Notes: generated by a model not told the origin, from the letters alone. Positions 9,327-19,557 are shown, counted from the first letter of the stretch. The stretch is DNA of 64,000 bases from Sulfurovum sp. (GCA_020525365.1 JAIZOF010000001.1:464381-528380), one strand, 5' to 3'. Translations and numbers: made by a program.

Positions 9327-11489
9327 GTGTTTGGCTTAATCAAAGGATCCATTATTTTGCTAATGATTTTTGCTGCAGCATTTACTGCAGCTTTTATCTA
9401 TGCGTATGAAGAAGTCTCGCTTGATGCAGACAAGCTAATCAATTACAGACCAGAGATATCTTCAGTCGTACTTGATAGAAATGGTAAAAAGCTTGCTTAT
9501 ATCTTTAAAAAACACCATCGTCTTTATGCCCGTTACGATGAGCTTCCTAGTTATTTTATTGAGGGGCTTGTTGCAATGGAAGATACCAAGTTCTTTGAGC
9601 ATAATGGTATTGACATGGATGCAATCCTGCGTGCACTTATCAAAGATATTCAGGTAGGGAATTTTGCTGAAGGAGGGAGCACGCTCACACAGCAGCTTAT
9701 CAAAAACAAAATTCTTACCAATGAAAAAAAACTGGCACGAAAAATCAGAGAAGTGATACTCGCAATTAAAATAGAGCATGTATTAAGTAAAGAGGATATC
9801 ATTGAGCGTTATTTAAATGAAATATCCTATGGGAATAACTATTTTGGGGTGAAGACTGCCGCAGATGGATACTTTCATAAGGAATTAGATGAACTAACCC
9901 TTAAGGAGATAGCTATTTTGATAGCACTCCCTAATGCACCAAGCTACTATAACCCACTTAAGCACTATAAGCGTGTACTCAATCGTGCTAACAATGTACT
10001 TTATCGTATGAAGGGTCTGGGATGGATTTCAGACAAGAAATATCTTGAGGCAGTTAAGGAATCTCCAAAGGTCTATAAAACTTCTCTAAGACAGAATATT
10101 GCACCCTATGTGGTAGATGAAGTAGTTAGGCGTTTTAAGAATAGACTCGGAGATGTTCGTACAGGTGGATACAAGATCTATACAACAATTGATATGAAGC
10201 AACAAAATATTGCTAGAAAGTCAATTAAATATGCCTATAAGCGTGTACTCAAGAGGTACAAAGAGAAACCAAGAACCTCTACAATTAATGCAGCTCTCAT
10301 ATCGGTTGAAAGCAATACGGGAGATATTCTGAGTATGGTGGGAGGAGTAGACTACAAAAAATCTACATTCAATCGTGTGACACAGGCACTTCGACAGCCT
10401 GGGTCAGCTTTTAAACCTTTTATTTATCAAACAGCACTTGATATAGGTTACAATCCTGCAAGTCCTTTGACAGACATTGCAAGAACCTTTCAGTATTATC
10501 AAGATGGTGAGCCAAAGATATGGTCTCCAAGGAACTATGAGAAGAATTTTAGAGGGTTTATGCCATTAAGAGAGGCGCTAGTACATTCACGTAATCTCGC
10601 AACAATCAATTTGGTATCTGATATTGGTGTCAGCACAATTAGAAAGCGTTTAGCATTTCTTGATATACCTCATATTCCCCGTGACATGTCGATTGCACTA
10701 GGAAATCTTGGTACCAGTCCTTTAAAAATGGCACAAATATATACGGTCTTCTCCAATAAAGGACACATGATTGAGCCACGACTAGTTAGTAAAATTGTCT
10801 CTAGAGAAGGTGCGGTTATTTACGAAACGCGCCCCAAAGAGATTGCTGATTTTACTACCCCAGAACAAGCATACTTGATGACTGATATTCTTAAAGATGT
10901 GATTAAACGAGGTACTGGATGGAATGCGCAGGTAGAGGGGATAGAGTTAGCAGGGAAGACCGGAACAACTAATAATAATATTGATGCATGGTTCTGTGGC
11001 TATTCCCCTACAATCGAGACAATTGTCTGGTTTGGGCGCGATAACAATAAACCTATTGGAAGAAATGCAACGGGTGGTTCAATTGCAGCACCAGCATTTG
11101 CTTATTATTATAAACATTTATTGGAGATTTATCCTTATATCAAGAAGACATTTAATGTTCCAGAAAGGGTTTTTATAGGTAAATATAAGGACAAAGAAGA
11201 GATATATACAGAGATATCACATCTACCAAAAACAAAAAAACAGATTGATGCTCTTAACGAAGAAGATCAGATAGATGATGGTGGGTATATGATTGGGAAT
11301 GAGTTTGATGATGAAGATATTGCACCAGAAGAGGAGACGGTTATTCGAGAAAAGGATAATATTGAATATGCAAAACCCATCAATATTAACAAGAACCTGA
11401 CAGAGAAAAAAAAGAAAAGTAATTCACTACATCCATCGTACAAGATACCAGAAGTACCAGTAGCAGAAGATAGTGGAACACTATTTTAG
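9327..11489 (+). CDS. mrcA: Class A penicillin-binding protein 1A (transglycosylase/transpeptidase)
   Basis: Bifunctional periplasmic enzyme that polymerises and cross-links peptidoglycan. The 720-residue protein has an N-terminal anchor (residues 6-27), a GT51 domain with EDTKFFEHNGID (Glu85) and GGSTLTQQLIKN, and a transpeptidase domain with PGSAFKPF (Ser360/Lys363), SRN (421-423) and KTGT (544-547). The C-terminus after about 630 is acidic and low in complexity. The start is GTG after an AAGAAAGGG ribosome site. It ends the alaS-maf-bioF run. Confidence 0.93.
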   Translation: MFGLIKGSIILLMIFAAAFTAAFIYAYEEVSLDADKLINYRPEISSVVLDRNGKKLAYIFKKHHRLYARYDELPSYFIEGLVAMEDTKFFEHNGIDMDAILRALIKDIQVGNFAEGGSTLTQQLIKNKILTNEKKLARKIREVILAIKIEHVLSKEDIIERYLNEISYGNNYFGVKTAADGYFHKELDELTLKEIAILIALPNAPSYYNPLKHYKRVLNRANNVLYRMKGLGWISDKKYLEAVKESPKVYKTSLRQNIAPYVVDEVVRRFKNRLGDVRTGGYKIYTTIDMKQQNIARKSIKYAYKRVLKRYKEKPRTSTINAALISVESNTGDILSMVGGVDYKKSTFNRVTQALRQPGSAFKPFIYQTALDIGYNPASPLTDIARTFQYYQDGEPKIWSPRNYEKNFRGFMPLREALVHSRNLATINLVSDIGVSTIRKRLAFLDIPHIPRDMSIALGNLGTSPLKMAQIYTVFSNKGHMIEPRLVSKIVSREGAVIYETRPKEIADFTTPEQAYLMTDILKDVIKRGTGWNAQVEGIELAGKTGTTNNNIDAWFCGYSPTIETIVWFGRDNNKPIGRNATGGSIAAPAFAYYYKHLLEIYPYIKKTFNVPERVFIGKYKDKEEIYTEISHLPKTKKQIDALNEEDQIDDGGYMIGNEFDDEDIAPEEETVIREKDNIEYAKPININKNLTEKKKKSNSLHPSYKIPEVPVAEDSGTLF

Positions 11490-11651
11490 GTACCATAATC
11501 ACTAAATTTTTTCCTTGGTAGGTAAAATTCCATGTACTTGTGACGACAGTGCAGTAGTTGTTGCCTTTTTCTGTAGTTATTTCAGACAGAGAAAGGGATA
11601 TATCACCAAAGATTATAGATCTAAAAGTGAAAGTATGAAAGAGGTATACCA

Positions 11652-12575
11652 ATGGATTATCAGGTTATATTAGATGAGATATATGAAGAGATAGCACCTG
11701 AGTTATATGATGGAAAGGTGGCAGACTATATTCCGGCATTAGCCTCTGTGCCTAGAGGCTCTTTTGCTATGACGGTGACACTTGAGGATGGTACTTCATT
11801 CTCTGTTGGTAAAAGTCAAAAGAAGTTTTCTATTCAGAGTATCTCTAAAGTCTTTACTTTTTCCCATGCACTCAATCTTTATAGTAAAGAGCTCTATAAA
11901 CGTATTGGAGTAGAGCCCTCTGGAAACTCTTTCAACTCTTTGGTACAGTTAGAGTATGAGAATGGTATCCCCAGAAACCCCTTTATTAATGCGGGAGCAT
12001 TGGTTATTACTGATGTATTGGTGAGCCACTACCAAGATGAGTTTCATGCCCTAGAGATGATCCTTTCTTTTGTACGAGAGATTGCCAATAATAATACAAT
12101 TACTTTTGATGCAGAAGTAGCAAGATCAGAAATGGAGCATGGTAACCGTAATATTGCATTGGCACACTTAATGAAAAGTTTTGGAAACTTCAAGAATGAT
12201 ATTCATCAATCAGTGATGACTTATTTTAAACATTGTGCCATTACCATGAATACCGAAGAGCTTTCGCGCGCTATGCTTTTTTTGGCGTTTGGAGGGCGTG
12301 ATCCTGTGACAGAAAAAGTCTTCACTACACCATCACAGGCTAAGCGGATTAATGCGGTGATGCTCACCTGTGGACACTATGATGCAAGCGGTGAGTTTGC
12401 TTATCATGTGGGACTACCTGCCAAGAGTGGTGTGGGCGGAGGTATTGTTGCGACGGTTCCAGGAAAGATGTCTATTTCTGTTTGGTCTCCAGCACTCAAT
12501 AAATATGGCAATTCACATGCAGGTACACTCGCACTACAAATGTTTACAGATAAAAGTGGACTTTCAATTTTTTAG
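11652..12575 (+). CDS. glsA: Glutaminase (serine-dependent, GlsA family)
   Basis: Hydrolyses glutamine to glutamate and ammonia. The 307-residue protein carries the Ser-x-x-Lys pair of the beta-lactamase-like fold (FSIQSISKVF), NPFINAGALV, and the C-terminal GVGGGIVATVPGKM block. Length is normal for the family. An AGGT ribosome site precedes the ATG. It converges on glnA, so glutamine breakdown and glutamine synthesis sit tail to tail here. The 160 bases upstream show no gene. Confidence 0.94.
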   Translation: MDYQVILDEIYEEIAPELYDGKVADYIPALASVPRGSFAMTVTLEDGTSFSVGKSQKKFSIQSISKVFTFSHALNLYSKELYKRIGVEPSGNSFNSLVQLEYENGIPRNPFINAGALVITDVLVSHYQDEFHALEMILSFVREIANNNTITFDAEVARSEMEHGNRNIALAHLMKSFGNFKNDIHQSVMTYFKHCAITMNTEELSRAMLFLAFGGRDPVTEKVFTTPSQAKRINAVMLTCGHYDASGEFAYHVGLPAKSGVGGGIVATVPGKMSISVWSPALNKYGNSHAGTLALQMFTDKSGLSIF

Positions 12576-12607
12576 ACTTAAGGGGTAATAAAAGCATGAG
12601 AGATTAC

Positions 12608-12630
12608 GCATCCGTACTATAGACGGATGC
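12608..12630. terminator. Hairpin between convergent glsA and glnA
   Basis: GCATCCGT and ACGGATGC form a perfect 8-bp stem with a 7-base loop, 8 bases beyond the glnA stop. Neither side has a long U tract, so it may act as a bidirectional or Rho-assisted terminator. Confidence 0.5.
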
Positions 12631-12637
12631 AGGAGGT

Positions 12638-14071
12638 TTAGCAAGAGTATGTAGAGACATACTCATATGCAGTTGGTCTTCCTTCTACAGGAATGACGTG
12701 TCTTTCGAATTGATAATCGACATAAGTTTTGATAAATTCTTCATCCATAACAGGCGCAAGGAAGTTATAATCTTTTTCAAGTCCTTCAAGTGCATCTCTA
12801 AAGCTATTTGGAAGTTCGGGAATCTTTCTCTCTTTAAGTTCATCTCTTGTTAACTCAAAAAGGTCTTCATTGAATGGTCCAACAAGATCATACCCACCTT
12901 TTTCGATACCATCAAGACCTGCCATCATAAGAACAGTAAAGGCAAGATATGGGCATGAAGTAGAGTCTGGGAAACGTGTTTCAATACGTGTTGCTTTTTC
13001 GCCCGCACCATAAGGGATACGACATGCAGCTGATCTATTTTGGCTTGAATATGTCAAAATACGTGGTGCTTCAAATCCTGGAAGGAGTCTTTTGTAAGAG
13101 TTGGTAGAAGCATTTGTAAATGCTGCAACCGCCTCTTTATGTGCAAAGATACCACTAAGGTAATCAAGTGCTGTTTTGGAGAGATTTGCATACTCACCCT
13201 CTTTGTAAAAGAGATTTTTGCCATTTTTCCAAAGAGACTGATGTACATGCATACCATTTCCATTATCATTGTAAATAGGTTTAGGCATGAATGTGGCTGT
13301 TTTCCCATTAAGGTGTGCAACCATCTTAACAACATATTTATACTTTTGTACATTATCAGCAGCGGTAATGATGTCAGAGAATACAATACCAATTTCACCC
13401 TGTCCCTGTGCCACTTCGTGGTGTCCAAGCACAACTTCAAGACCTACTTCTTCAAGAAGCAACATCATCTCCGCACGGAGATCTACCATGGAGTCTGTAG
13501 GCATAACTGGGAAATAGCCACCTTTGATTCTTGGTCTATGACCCATATTTCCAATCTCATCATAATCAGCCCCATCAGCCCAGTGACCTTCATCTGTTTC
13601 AACTCTAAAGGATTGGTGGTTGTCTTTGTCTTCAATTTTGACATCATCAAAAATAAAGAACTCATTTTCAGGACCAAAGTATGCTGCATCAGCCACGCCT
13701 TTTTCTTCAAGCACTTTCAGTGCTTTTTTAGCAATAGACCTTGGACATTTTGCATAAAGCTCATTTTTATAGATATCGTAAACATCACAGATAACAATCA
13801 CTGTACTGTCTGCAGTAAATGGATCGAGAAATGCAGTGGGAACATCAGGCTTAAGAAGCATATCTGACTGGTTAATTGGTTGCCAGTTCTCAATAGAGGA
13901 TCCATCGAATGGAAGACCAGCTTCAAGCATACCGTCATCGACAGCACTTCTTTTGTATGTAATGTGGTGCCATGCTCCTTTAATGTCTGTAAACCTAAAG
14001 TCAATGAACTCTACCTCGTTCTCCTTACAGAATGTATTAAATTCTGTTATATTGTTAACAAATTTACCCAT
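12638..14071 (-). CDS. glnA: Glutamine synthetase, type I
   Basis: ATP-dependent synthesis of glutamine from glutamate and ammonia; dodecameric cytoplasmic enzyme. The 477-residue protein shows [10 protein letters not shown], the metal-binding [22 protein letters not shown] and [10 protein letters not shown] motifs. At the usual adenylylation site (NLYDLP in enterics) the sequence reads [11 protein letters not shown], so the modifiable tyrosine is phenylalanine, as I recall for Helicobacter. Control by GlnE is therefore unlikely. A clear AGGAGG ribosome site and a TATAAT box precede it. Confidence 0.96.
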   Translation of the reverse strand: MGKFVNNITEFNTFCKENEVEFIDFRFTDIKGAWHHITYKRSAVDDGMLEAGLPFDGSSIENWQPINQSDMLLKPDVPTAFLDPFTADSTVIVICDVYDIYKNELYAKCPRSIAKKALKVLEEKGVADAAYFGPENEFFIFDDVKIEDKDNHQSFRVETDEGHWADGADYDEIGNMGHRPRIKGGYFPVMPTDSMVDLRAEMMLLLEEVGLEVVLGHHEVAQGQGEIGIVFSDIITAADNVQKYKYVVKMVAHLNGKTATFMPKPIYNDNGNGMHVHQSLWKNGKNLFYKEGEYANLSKTALDYLSGIFAHKEAVAAFTNASTNSYKRLLPGFEAPRILTYSSQNRSAACRIPYGAGEKATRIETRFPDSTSCPYLAFTVLMMAGLDGIEKGGYDLVGPFNEDLFELTRDELKERKIPELPNSFRDALEGLEKDYNFLAPVMDEEFIKTYVDYQFERHVIPVEGRPTAYEYVSTYSC

Positions 14072-14075
14072 TTAT

Positions 14076-14109
14076 AATCCTCCTGATTAAAATTTTTCCC
14101 TACATTATA
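14076..14109 (-). promoter_or_regulatory. glnA promoter -10 box and strong ribosome binding site
   Basis: On the minus strand, TATAAT lies at 14109-14104 (preceded by TGTGGC) and AGGAGGATT at 14084-14076, five bases before the ATG. The 5' untranslated region is thus about 25-30 bases. A second AT-rich tract lies between 14115 and 14150. Confidence 0.5.
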
Positions 14110-14144
14110 GCCACAATATTTTTAATCTTCTCCATAAGATTTGA

Positions 14145-14933
14145 TTAAAAAGTAATCAATTCTCTCTCCCTCTTTTTGAAAGTAACAGCTTTAGTGTAAC
14201 CTACCTCTTTTGCAATCATTGTTGCAGTTTCATATCCAAACCCAACTTGTTTCACAGCGTGTGCATCAGAAGAAAAGGTAATAGGAATATCCATATCATA
14301 CGCCTCTTCAAGAAGTGCTTTTGAAGGGTAGAGTTCTCCAATAGGCTTACGTAGCCCAGCAGTATTGATTTCGAGTACCATATTATTTTTTTTAATAGTC
14401 TTGAGTGTATTTTTTGCAAGCAGGCGTACATCTTTTTTGGGCAGATATTTAAAAACTTTAATAAGATCAAGATGTCCAGCAATATCAAATTTACCTGATC
14501 TTGCCATCATCTCATTTGCCTCAAAATAGGCTTCCCATATCTCATCAATATCTCTATTTTTCCATCCACCAATAAATTCTGGATTATCAAAACCCCATTT
14601 ATTAATAAAATGAACCGATCCAATGAGATAGTCCACATCAGCATTAAGTACCTGTTCATTCATGTGTTCAGGCAACCAGTCAACTTCATAGCCAAGCAAT
14701 ATGTCTATCTGCTCTTTGTATCTCTCTTTTGCACAGAGAATATCATGAACATAAGCATCCATTTCATCCAATGAGAGGCGGTACCCTTCGTCAAAATCCA
14801 TTGGAGCATGTTCAGAAAAACCATAAATATCAATACCAAGATCTATCGCTTTTTGTATATATTCATCAACAGTACCTGTGGCATGGTTGCAACGTGTAGT
14901 GTGGTTATGTAGATCAATTCGTATTGTTTTCAT
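14145..14933 (-). CDS. hisK: Histidinol-phosphatase, PHP family
   Basis: Likely dephosphorylates histidinol phosphate in histidine synthesis. PHP-fold metal phosphoesterase of 262 residues: IDLHNHTTRCNHATG at the N-terminus supplies HxH metal ligands, with GYEVDWLPEH, GSVHFINKWGF and the C-terminal SSDAHAVKQVGFG block. The open frame extends 38 codons upstream, but the ATG at 14933 begins exactly at MKTIRIDLHNHT. It diverges from the U32 gene. Other PHP phosphatases cannot be excluded by sequence alone. Confidence 0.8.
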   Translation of the reverse strand: MKTIRIDLHNHTTRCNHATGTVDEYIQKAIDLGIDIYGFSEHAPMDFDEGYRLSLDEMDAYVHDILCAKERYKEQIDILLGYEVDWLPEHMNEQVLNADVDYLIGSVHFINKWGFDNPEFIGGWKNRDIDEIWEAYFEANEMMARSGKFDIAGHLDLIKVFKYLPKKDVRLLAKNTLKTIKKNNMVLEINTAGLRKPIGELYPSKALLEEAYDMDIPITFSSDAHAVKQVGFGYETATMIAKEVGYTKAVTFKKRERELITF

Positions 14934-15029
14934 GGGTACGATTCTAGCATAAAATCTCTCTTTTACTACTATTAGGATAAAATAGGAGTCAAATGTATCG
15001 TTTGATCTAACGCAAAAATTAGGACAAAA

Positions 15030-16373
15030 ATGATAGAGAAAAATCAAGTAGAGCTCCTCGCTCCAGCAGGTAACCTTGAGAAGATGAAGATTGCTCTAAA
15101 CTATGGGGCAGATGCTGTCTATGGGGGCACAAGTACTTTTTCACTTCGTATTCGCTCGGGTAAAGAGTTTGACATGGACTCTTTTGAGGAGGGAATTAAC
15201 TATGCACACAAGAGAGGAAAAAAGGTCTATGCGACAGTCAACTCTTTTCCATTCAATTCCCAAATCAAGCTCTATGAAAACCATATTGCCAAGATTGCAA
15301 CGCTCAAACCTGATGCACTTATTGTCTCCTCTCCAGGTGTCGTAAAAGTTGCCCACCATATAGCACCTGATATTCCTATCCACCTCTCTACACAGGCAAA
15401 TGTAATGAATGCAATAGATGCAGAAGTCTACTATGATTTAGGCGTTAAGCGTATTATTGTGGCACGTGAGATTAGCCTCAAAGATTGCGAAGCTATCAAA
15501 AATCACTTACCTGATCTTGAATTAGAAGTGTTTGTGCATGGCTCAATGTGTTTTGCCTACAGTGGACGTTGCCTCATCTCTGCACTTCAGACAGGGCGTG
15601 TGCCTAATCGTGGAAGTTGTGCAAATGATTGTCGATTTCCATATGAGATTTATGCACACAACCCCCAAAGTGGTACAACCTTCCGCCTTGACGAAAAGGA
15701 GGGTGTTGGTACCTACATTATGAATGCTAAAGATATGAATATGGCTTCACATATTGATGAGATATTAAACAGTGGTGTAATCGATTCACTGAAGATCGAA
15801 GGTCGTACCAAATCACCTTACTATGCAGGGGTTGTCACCAAGGCTTACCGTCATGCTATTGATGATTATTGTGCTGGAGAGTATAATCCAGCATGTTACC
15901 AAAGAGAGTTGGGAACCACACAGAACCGTGGTTTTACTGATGCCTACCTCATTAGCCGTCCATTCGAACGAAATGATGCAGAGTCTCATACATTTTCTAT
16001 TCAGTATGGTACACATCAGGTAGCAGGTCTTGTGAGCGAGGATGGGCTTAGTTGGAAATGTAAGGACAAGACTTGTGTAGGCGATAGTGTAGAGATTGTG
16101 CTTCCAATGGGTGCGACGGTAAAATTGGTTGACAATGAGATTGGCAAAATTAGTGAAGTAGCAGGGCAGTATTGGTTGACCTTTAAAAAGATTGAAACAG
16201 TTGACAATAAAGTACATGAGTGTGTCCACAGTGGATATCTTGAGCCAATGAAATTGCCAACACGACTTCCAAGCTATACGATTTTACGACGAAAGATTAG
16301 TGAAGCACTAGAGAAGAAAGGACTCAAAGAAGATTCTACTCCAATGAGCATGGAGCCTTGTTGTAGTGGATGA
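15030..16373 (+). CDS. Peptidase U32 family protein (TrhP/RlhA-type RNA hydroxylation factor)
   Basis: The family includes YegQ/TrhP and RlhA, which are needed for prephenate-dependent 5-hydroxylation of tRNA or 23S rRNA; older annotations call them collagenase-like proteases. The 447-residue protein has the U32 signature EVFVHGSMCFAYSGRC, followed by NRGSCANDCRFPYE and SLKIEGRTKSPYY, with cysteines fit for an iron-sulfur cluster, and a C-terminal barrel. It ends in a cysteine-containing tail (EPCCSG). The true substrate here is not fixed by sequence. Confidence 0.83.
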   Translation: MIEKNQVELLAPAGNLEKMKIALNYGADAVYGGTSTFSLRIRSGKEFDMDSFEEGINYAHKRGKKVYATVNSFPFNSQIKLYENHIAKIATLKPDALIVSSPGVVKVAHHIAPDIPIHLSTQANVMNAIDAEVYYDLGVKRIIVAREISLKDCEAIKNHLPDLELEVFVHGSMCFAYSGRCLISALQTGRVPNRGSCANDCRFPYEIYAHNPQSGTTFRLDEKEGVGTYIMNAKDMNMASHIDEILNSGVIDSLKIEGRTKSPYYAGVVTKAYRHAIDDYCAGEYNPACYQRELGTTQNRGFTDAYLISRPFERNDAESHTFSIQYGTHQVAGLVSEDGLSWKCKDKTCVGDSVEIVLPMGATVKLVDNEIGKISEVAGQYWLTFKKIETVDNKVHECVHSGYLEPMKLPTRLPSYTILRRKISEALEKKGLKEDSTPMSMEPCCSG

Positions 16374-16458
16374 TACCCTTTGTTTGTATGAATATAGACG
16401 TGAATGCAGGTGTTTGGATTGATGTATATATTTTCTCATTTAATTTAAAGGATAAATT

Positions 16459-16953
16459 ATGAAATTTGTATCGATTGTCATGGGAAGTAAGAGTGATTAT
16501 GCAATTATGCAAGAGTGTGCAAAAACATTAGAGAAGTTTGGTGTACCCTATGAGCTAATCATCTCTTCTGCACACAGAAGTCCAGAGAGAACCAAAACCT
16601 ATATTAAGACTGCAGAAGAGAAGGGTGCACAGGTGTTCATTGCCGCAGCAGGTATGGCAGCACACCTTGCGGGTGCGGTTGCAGCAAGTACAACCAAGCC
16701 AGTATTGGGTGTACCCATGGAGAGTGGCCCACTCAAGGGGGAAGATGCACTTCTTTCAACAGTAATGATGCCTTCAGGTATGCCAGTAGGCACACTTGCC
16801 ATTGGTAAAGCAGGTGCGGTCAATGCTGCCTACCTTGCCATCCAAATTATGGCACTACAGAATGATGAATTAAGGGTAAAACTTCAAGAAGACCGTATCT
16901 CCAAGGCAAAGAAGGTAGAGTTGGATTCTTTAGAAATTGAAGTCATTCTTTGA
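16459..16953 (+). CDS. purE: 5-(carboxyamino)imidazole ribonucleotide mutase
   Basis: Converts N5-CAIR to CAIR in purine synthesis. The 164-residue protein has the class I PurE signature GSKSDYAIM, the SAHRSPERT loop, the [14 protein letters not shown] glycine/alanine-rich core and [19 protein letters not shown]. An AAAGGAT ribosome site precedes the ATG. purK is not adjacent. Confidence 0.95.
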   Translation: MKFVSIVMGSKSDYAIMQECAKTLEKFGVPYELIISSAHRSPERTKTYIKTAEEKGAQVFIAAAGMAAHLAGAVAASTTKPVLGVPMESGPLKGEDALLSTVMMPSGMPVGTLAIGKAGAVNAAYLAIQIMALQNDELRVKLQEDRISKAKKVELDSLEIEVIL

Positions 16954-17104
16954 TAGAATGAAGAGAGAAAAGTGAAGAATAAATAGTAAGATGGCTTAGC
17001 TATATTGTGCAGAAGAGTCAAAGTGATTGTAGTATAACTTATTGATTAATGTTGTTTTGGTATTATACCGTTAGAGAATAGCAGTAGATGAAGAAGGGGT
17101 AATA

Positions 17105-17293
17105 ATGAGCGATGGGATAAAACTTTTTCTAAATGGTATCGCAAATAGTTTAAATACTAATGGCTATTATCATATAGTAACGCCTCCAAAAAAAATGGGT
17201 GTAACTACCAAAAAAATAAATGCTGAAAGATCAAAAATCCACAAAATAAAAGAACGGAAAATAAATGAAAGACTCGCAGAAATCACCACCTGA
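17105..17293 (+). CDS. Hypothetical basic protein (62 residues)
   Basis: I do not recognise this protein. It is short, lysine- and asparagine-rich, soluble in appearance, and has GAAGGGG six bases before ATG. Its last 29 bases overlap the next gene, which argues for translational coupling. A TATTATA element at 17061 could be the -10 box. About 150 bases between purE and this gene hold only this promoter-like sequence. It may be a false ORF, but ribosome site and overlap favour a real one. Confidence 0.45.
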   Translation: MSDGIKLFLNGIANSLNTNGYYHIVTPPKKMGVTTKKINAERSKIHKIKERKINERLAEITT

Positions 17294-17765
17294 TTTAATC
17301 GATGAAACTGAAGTTTTAGATGAGAAACCAAATCCCTCTCGAGAATCAAAGATTACTGCCACCTTTCATCAACAAAACAATTATCATCTATCACAAACAA
17401 TTGACTTAGACCAACTATCAATACTCTCACGCAACTCACCAGAAATAGCATCAAGAGTAATGGATCTTTATGAAAAACAGCAGCAACACAATATTGAATG
17501 TGATGAAAAAATTATTGCTCTTGAAGAAAAAGAGCAAAAGGCACGGCTTACAGAAGTCCCATATCAGCGAAAATTTGCATTTAGGGCTTTGAGGTTTGCA
17601 AAACTTCTCGCTCTTGGCGGCCTTATATCTGCTGTATATTTTGCATTTCTTAGATATCCAATCTTGGGAGGTGTTGCCATAACAATTCCTATAGGTATCG
17701 GTGTAGCCAATATACTGGGATTCAAATCAACAATTGGTAATATGAAACAAGATAAAGAACAATAA
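17265..17765 (+). CDS. DUF2335-like small membrane protein
   Basis: A 166-residue protein with a polar N-terminus, a NSPEIASRVMDLYEKQQQHN segment, a short charged helix, and two adjacent hydrophobic segments (about residues 111-128 and 131-150) at the C-terminus. This order of amphipathic EKQQ helix, then a membrane hairpin, matches DUF2335 proteins, which often lie in mobile or accessory regions. Function is unknown. It overlaps the small upstream gene in another frame and is followed by a terminator-like hairpin. Confidence 0.65.
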   Translation: MKDSQKSPPDLIDETEVLDEKPNPSRESKITATFHQQNNYHLSQTIDLDQLSILSRNSPEIASRVMDLYEKQQQHNIECDEKIIALEEKEQKARLTEVPYQRKFAFRALRFAKLLALGGLISAVYFAFLRYPILGGVAITIPIGIGVANILGFKSTIGNMKQDKEQ

Positions 17766-17826
17766 ATTACTTTTAATACTTTGCGGGTCATAAAGAGCTA
17801 CTTTAAATAGATATATAGAAAAATGT

Positions 17827-17856
17827 AAAGCTAGAAAAATTAGAGAAAATAGCTTT
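17827..17856 (+). terminator. Weak hairpin downstream of the DUF2335-like gene
   Basis: AAAGCTA and TAGCTTT form a 7-bp stem with a 16-base A-rich loop, followed by ATTGT. It is AT-rich and lacks a run of T, so confidence is low. The remaining bases to glyQ hold an AAAGGA ribosome site and nothing else I can name. Confidence 0.3.
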
Positions 17857-17925
17857 ATTGTAAAGATTTATACAGAGCCTATATTTTTTAAAGTAACTTA
17901 ATGAATACTATAAAAGGACATTAGC

Positions 17926-18822
17926 ATGCTAACCTTCAGTGAACTACTACTAAAACTACAACAATTCTGGGCAGAACAAGGGTGCAACATCGTACAACCT
18001 TACGACATCCCATCAGGTGCAGGGACATTTCATCCTGCGACACTGCTTAGAAGTCTAGACTCTAAGCCTTGGTCTGTTGCGTATGTAGCACCATGTAGGA
18101 GACCTACTGATGGACGCTATGGAGAGAACCCTAACCGTCTTGGGTCTTACTATCAGTTTCAAGCACTCATTAAACCTAGTCCTGACAATATTCAAGAGCT
18201 TTACTTGAAATCTTTGGAGTATTTGGGACTGAACTTACAAGAGCATGACATTCGTTTTGTAGAAGACAACTGGGAGTCACCAACACTTGGTGCGTGGGGG
18301 CTTGGCTGGGAAGTATGGCTTGATGGTATGGAGGTAACGCAATTTACCTACTTTCAACAAGTAGGGGGCATCGCGTGTGACCCTGTGGCCGTAGAGATTA
18401 CCTATGGGACAGAGCGTTTGGCAATGTACTTACAAGGGGTCGATAGCATCTTTGACATTGTATGGAATAAAAACGGTGACGAGGTAACCACTTATGCTGA
18501 TGTACATAAAGAGAGTGAGTATGAGTTCTCCAAATACCACTTTGAAGTAGCAACGGTGGAAAAGCTTTTTACTCACTTCGATGATGCAAGCAAAGAGTGT
18601 AAACTCTGTCTTGAAAAAGGGCTACCACTCCCTGCCTATGACGAATGCATGAAAGCATCACATGCCTTCAATGTGCTTGATGCCCGCAAAGCAATCTCGC
18701 AGACACAAAGACAAAATTATATTCTCAAAGTTAGAGAGCTTGCCATTGGGTGTGCACAGTTGTACAAAGCTCAGGAAGAGGAGCGTAATGTACGCATACA
18801 GCAAGGAAAGCAGAATAGGTAA
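17926..18822 (+). CDS. glyQ: Glycyl-tRNA synthetase alpha subunit
   Basis: Catalytic subunit of the bacterial alpha2beta2 GlyRS. The 298-residue protein has the class II core: [51 protein letters not shown] and [14 protein letters not shown]. Family length is about 290-300. glyS (beta) is not in the window, as is common in Campylobacterota. It is followed after 6 bases by the NIF3-like gene. Confidence 0.96.
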   Translation: MLTFSELLLKLQQFWAEQGCNIVQPYDIPSGAGTFHPATLLRSLDSKPWSVAYVAPCRRPTDGRYGENPNRLGSYYQFQALIKPSPDNIQELYLKSLEYLGLNLQEHDIRFVEDNWESPTLGAWGLGWEVWLDGMEVTQFTYFQQVGGIACDPVAVEITYGTERLAMYLQGVDSIFDIVWNKNGDEVTTYADVHKESEYEFSKYHFEVATVEKLFTHFDDASKECKLCLEKGLPLPAYDECMKASHAFNVLDARKAISQTQRQNYILKVRELAIGCAQLYKAQEEERNVRIQQGKQNR

Positions 18823-18828
18823 TAAGAT

Positions 18829-19557
18829 ATGCTATTGCAAGATATATATACTTTTTTAGACAACATAAGCCCTTTTGGGTTACAGGAGAAGTGGGATAAT
18901 TCTGGGCTTATTGTTGGTGACATGAAGCGCAAGGTCTCACAGATTGCTATCTCTCTCGATATTAATGAAGAGATGATAGAAACAGCAGAAGAGGGGACAC
19001 TTTTTGTAGTGCATCACCCATTGATATTTGACAAACTCACACAGCTTGATTTTGCCAAATATCCTGCCAATCTTCTTGAGAGACTTATCTTAAAAAAACA
19101 GTCGCTTATTGCAATGCATACTAACTTTGATCAGACCCATTTAAATCGTTATGTTTTTGAAAAAGTACTGGGATTCACGCTTAAAGAAGAGGTGCCATTT
19201 GTCTGCAAGACAGAAGGCAATTGGATGTATGATGGGTTGCTTATGTTACTCAAAGAGAAGTTAAATCTCTCAACATTAAAAGTTGTTGGCAAAAAGGAAT
19301 GCATTGGCTCCATTGCTATGACAACAGGAGCGGGAGCTTCGCTTATCGATATGGTTAATGTAGACTGCTTTCTCACTGGAGACATTAAGTATCACGATGC
19401 TATGAAGGCAATGAGTGAGGGATTAATGATGGTGGAGATAGGGCACTACGAGAGTGAACGTTTTTTTGCCGAAATACTGTTGGAAGAATTGAAAGTTTTA
19501 CCTATTTTGGCTATAATTGCGAATTCTAAAAATCCGTTTCACTTTGAAACACTATAA
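18829..19557 (+). CDS. NIF3/DUF34-like dinuclear metal-binding protein
   Basis: Members bind two divalent metals; some act as GTP cyclohydrolase I type FolE2-like or metal-insertion factors, but the role is unproven. The 242-residue sequence has GLQEKWDNSGLIVGD, FVVHHPLIFD (first metal site), IAMHTNFDQ, GAGASLIDM, FLTGDIKYHDAM and the C-terminal GHYESERFF ligands. This is the complete short form of the family without the inserted PII-like domain. It is coupled to glyQ and the zinc-ribbon gene. Confidence 0.88.
   Translation: MLLQDIYTFLDNISPFGLQEKWDNSGLIVGDMKRKVSQIAISLDINEEMIETAEEGTLFVVHHPLIFDKLTQLDFAKYPANLLERLILKKQSLIAMHTNFDQTHLNRYVFEKVLGFTLKEEVPFVCKTEGNWMYDGLLMLLKEKLNLSTLKVVGKKECIGSIAMTTGAGASLIDMVNVDCFLTGDIKYHDAMKAMSEGLMMVEIGHYESERFFAEILLEELKVLPILAIIANSKNPFHFETL

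Noticed and set aside
11386-11652. 88-codon minus-strand ORF at the end of the class A PBP gene
   Set aside because: Mostly antisense to the PBP tail, low in complexity and without a ribosome site.
13139-13867. 242-codon plus-strand ORF antisense to glnA
   Set aside because: It is a shadow frame of a highly conserved gene; composition (Ile, Cys, Phe rich) and lack of a start context argue against expression.
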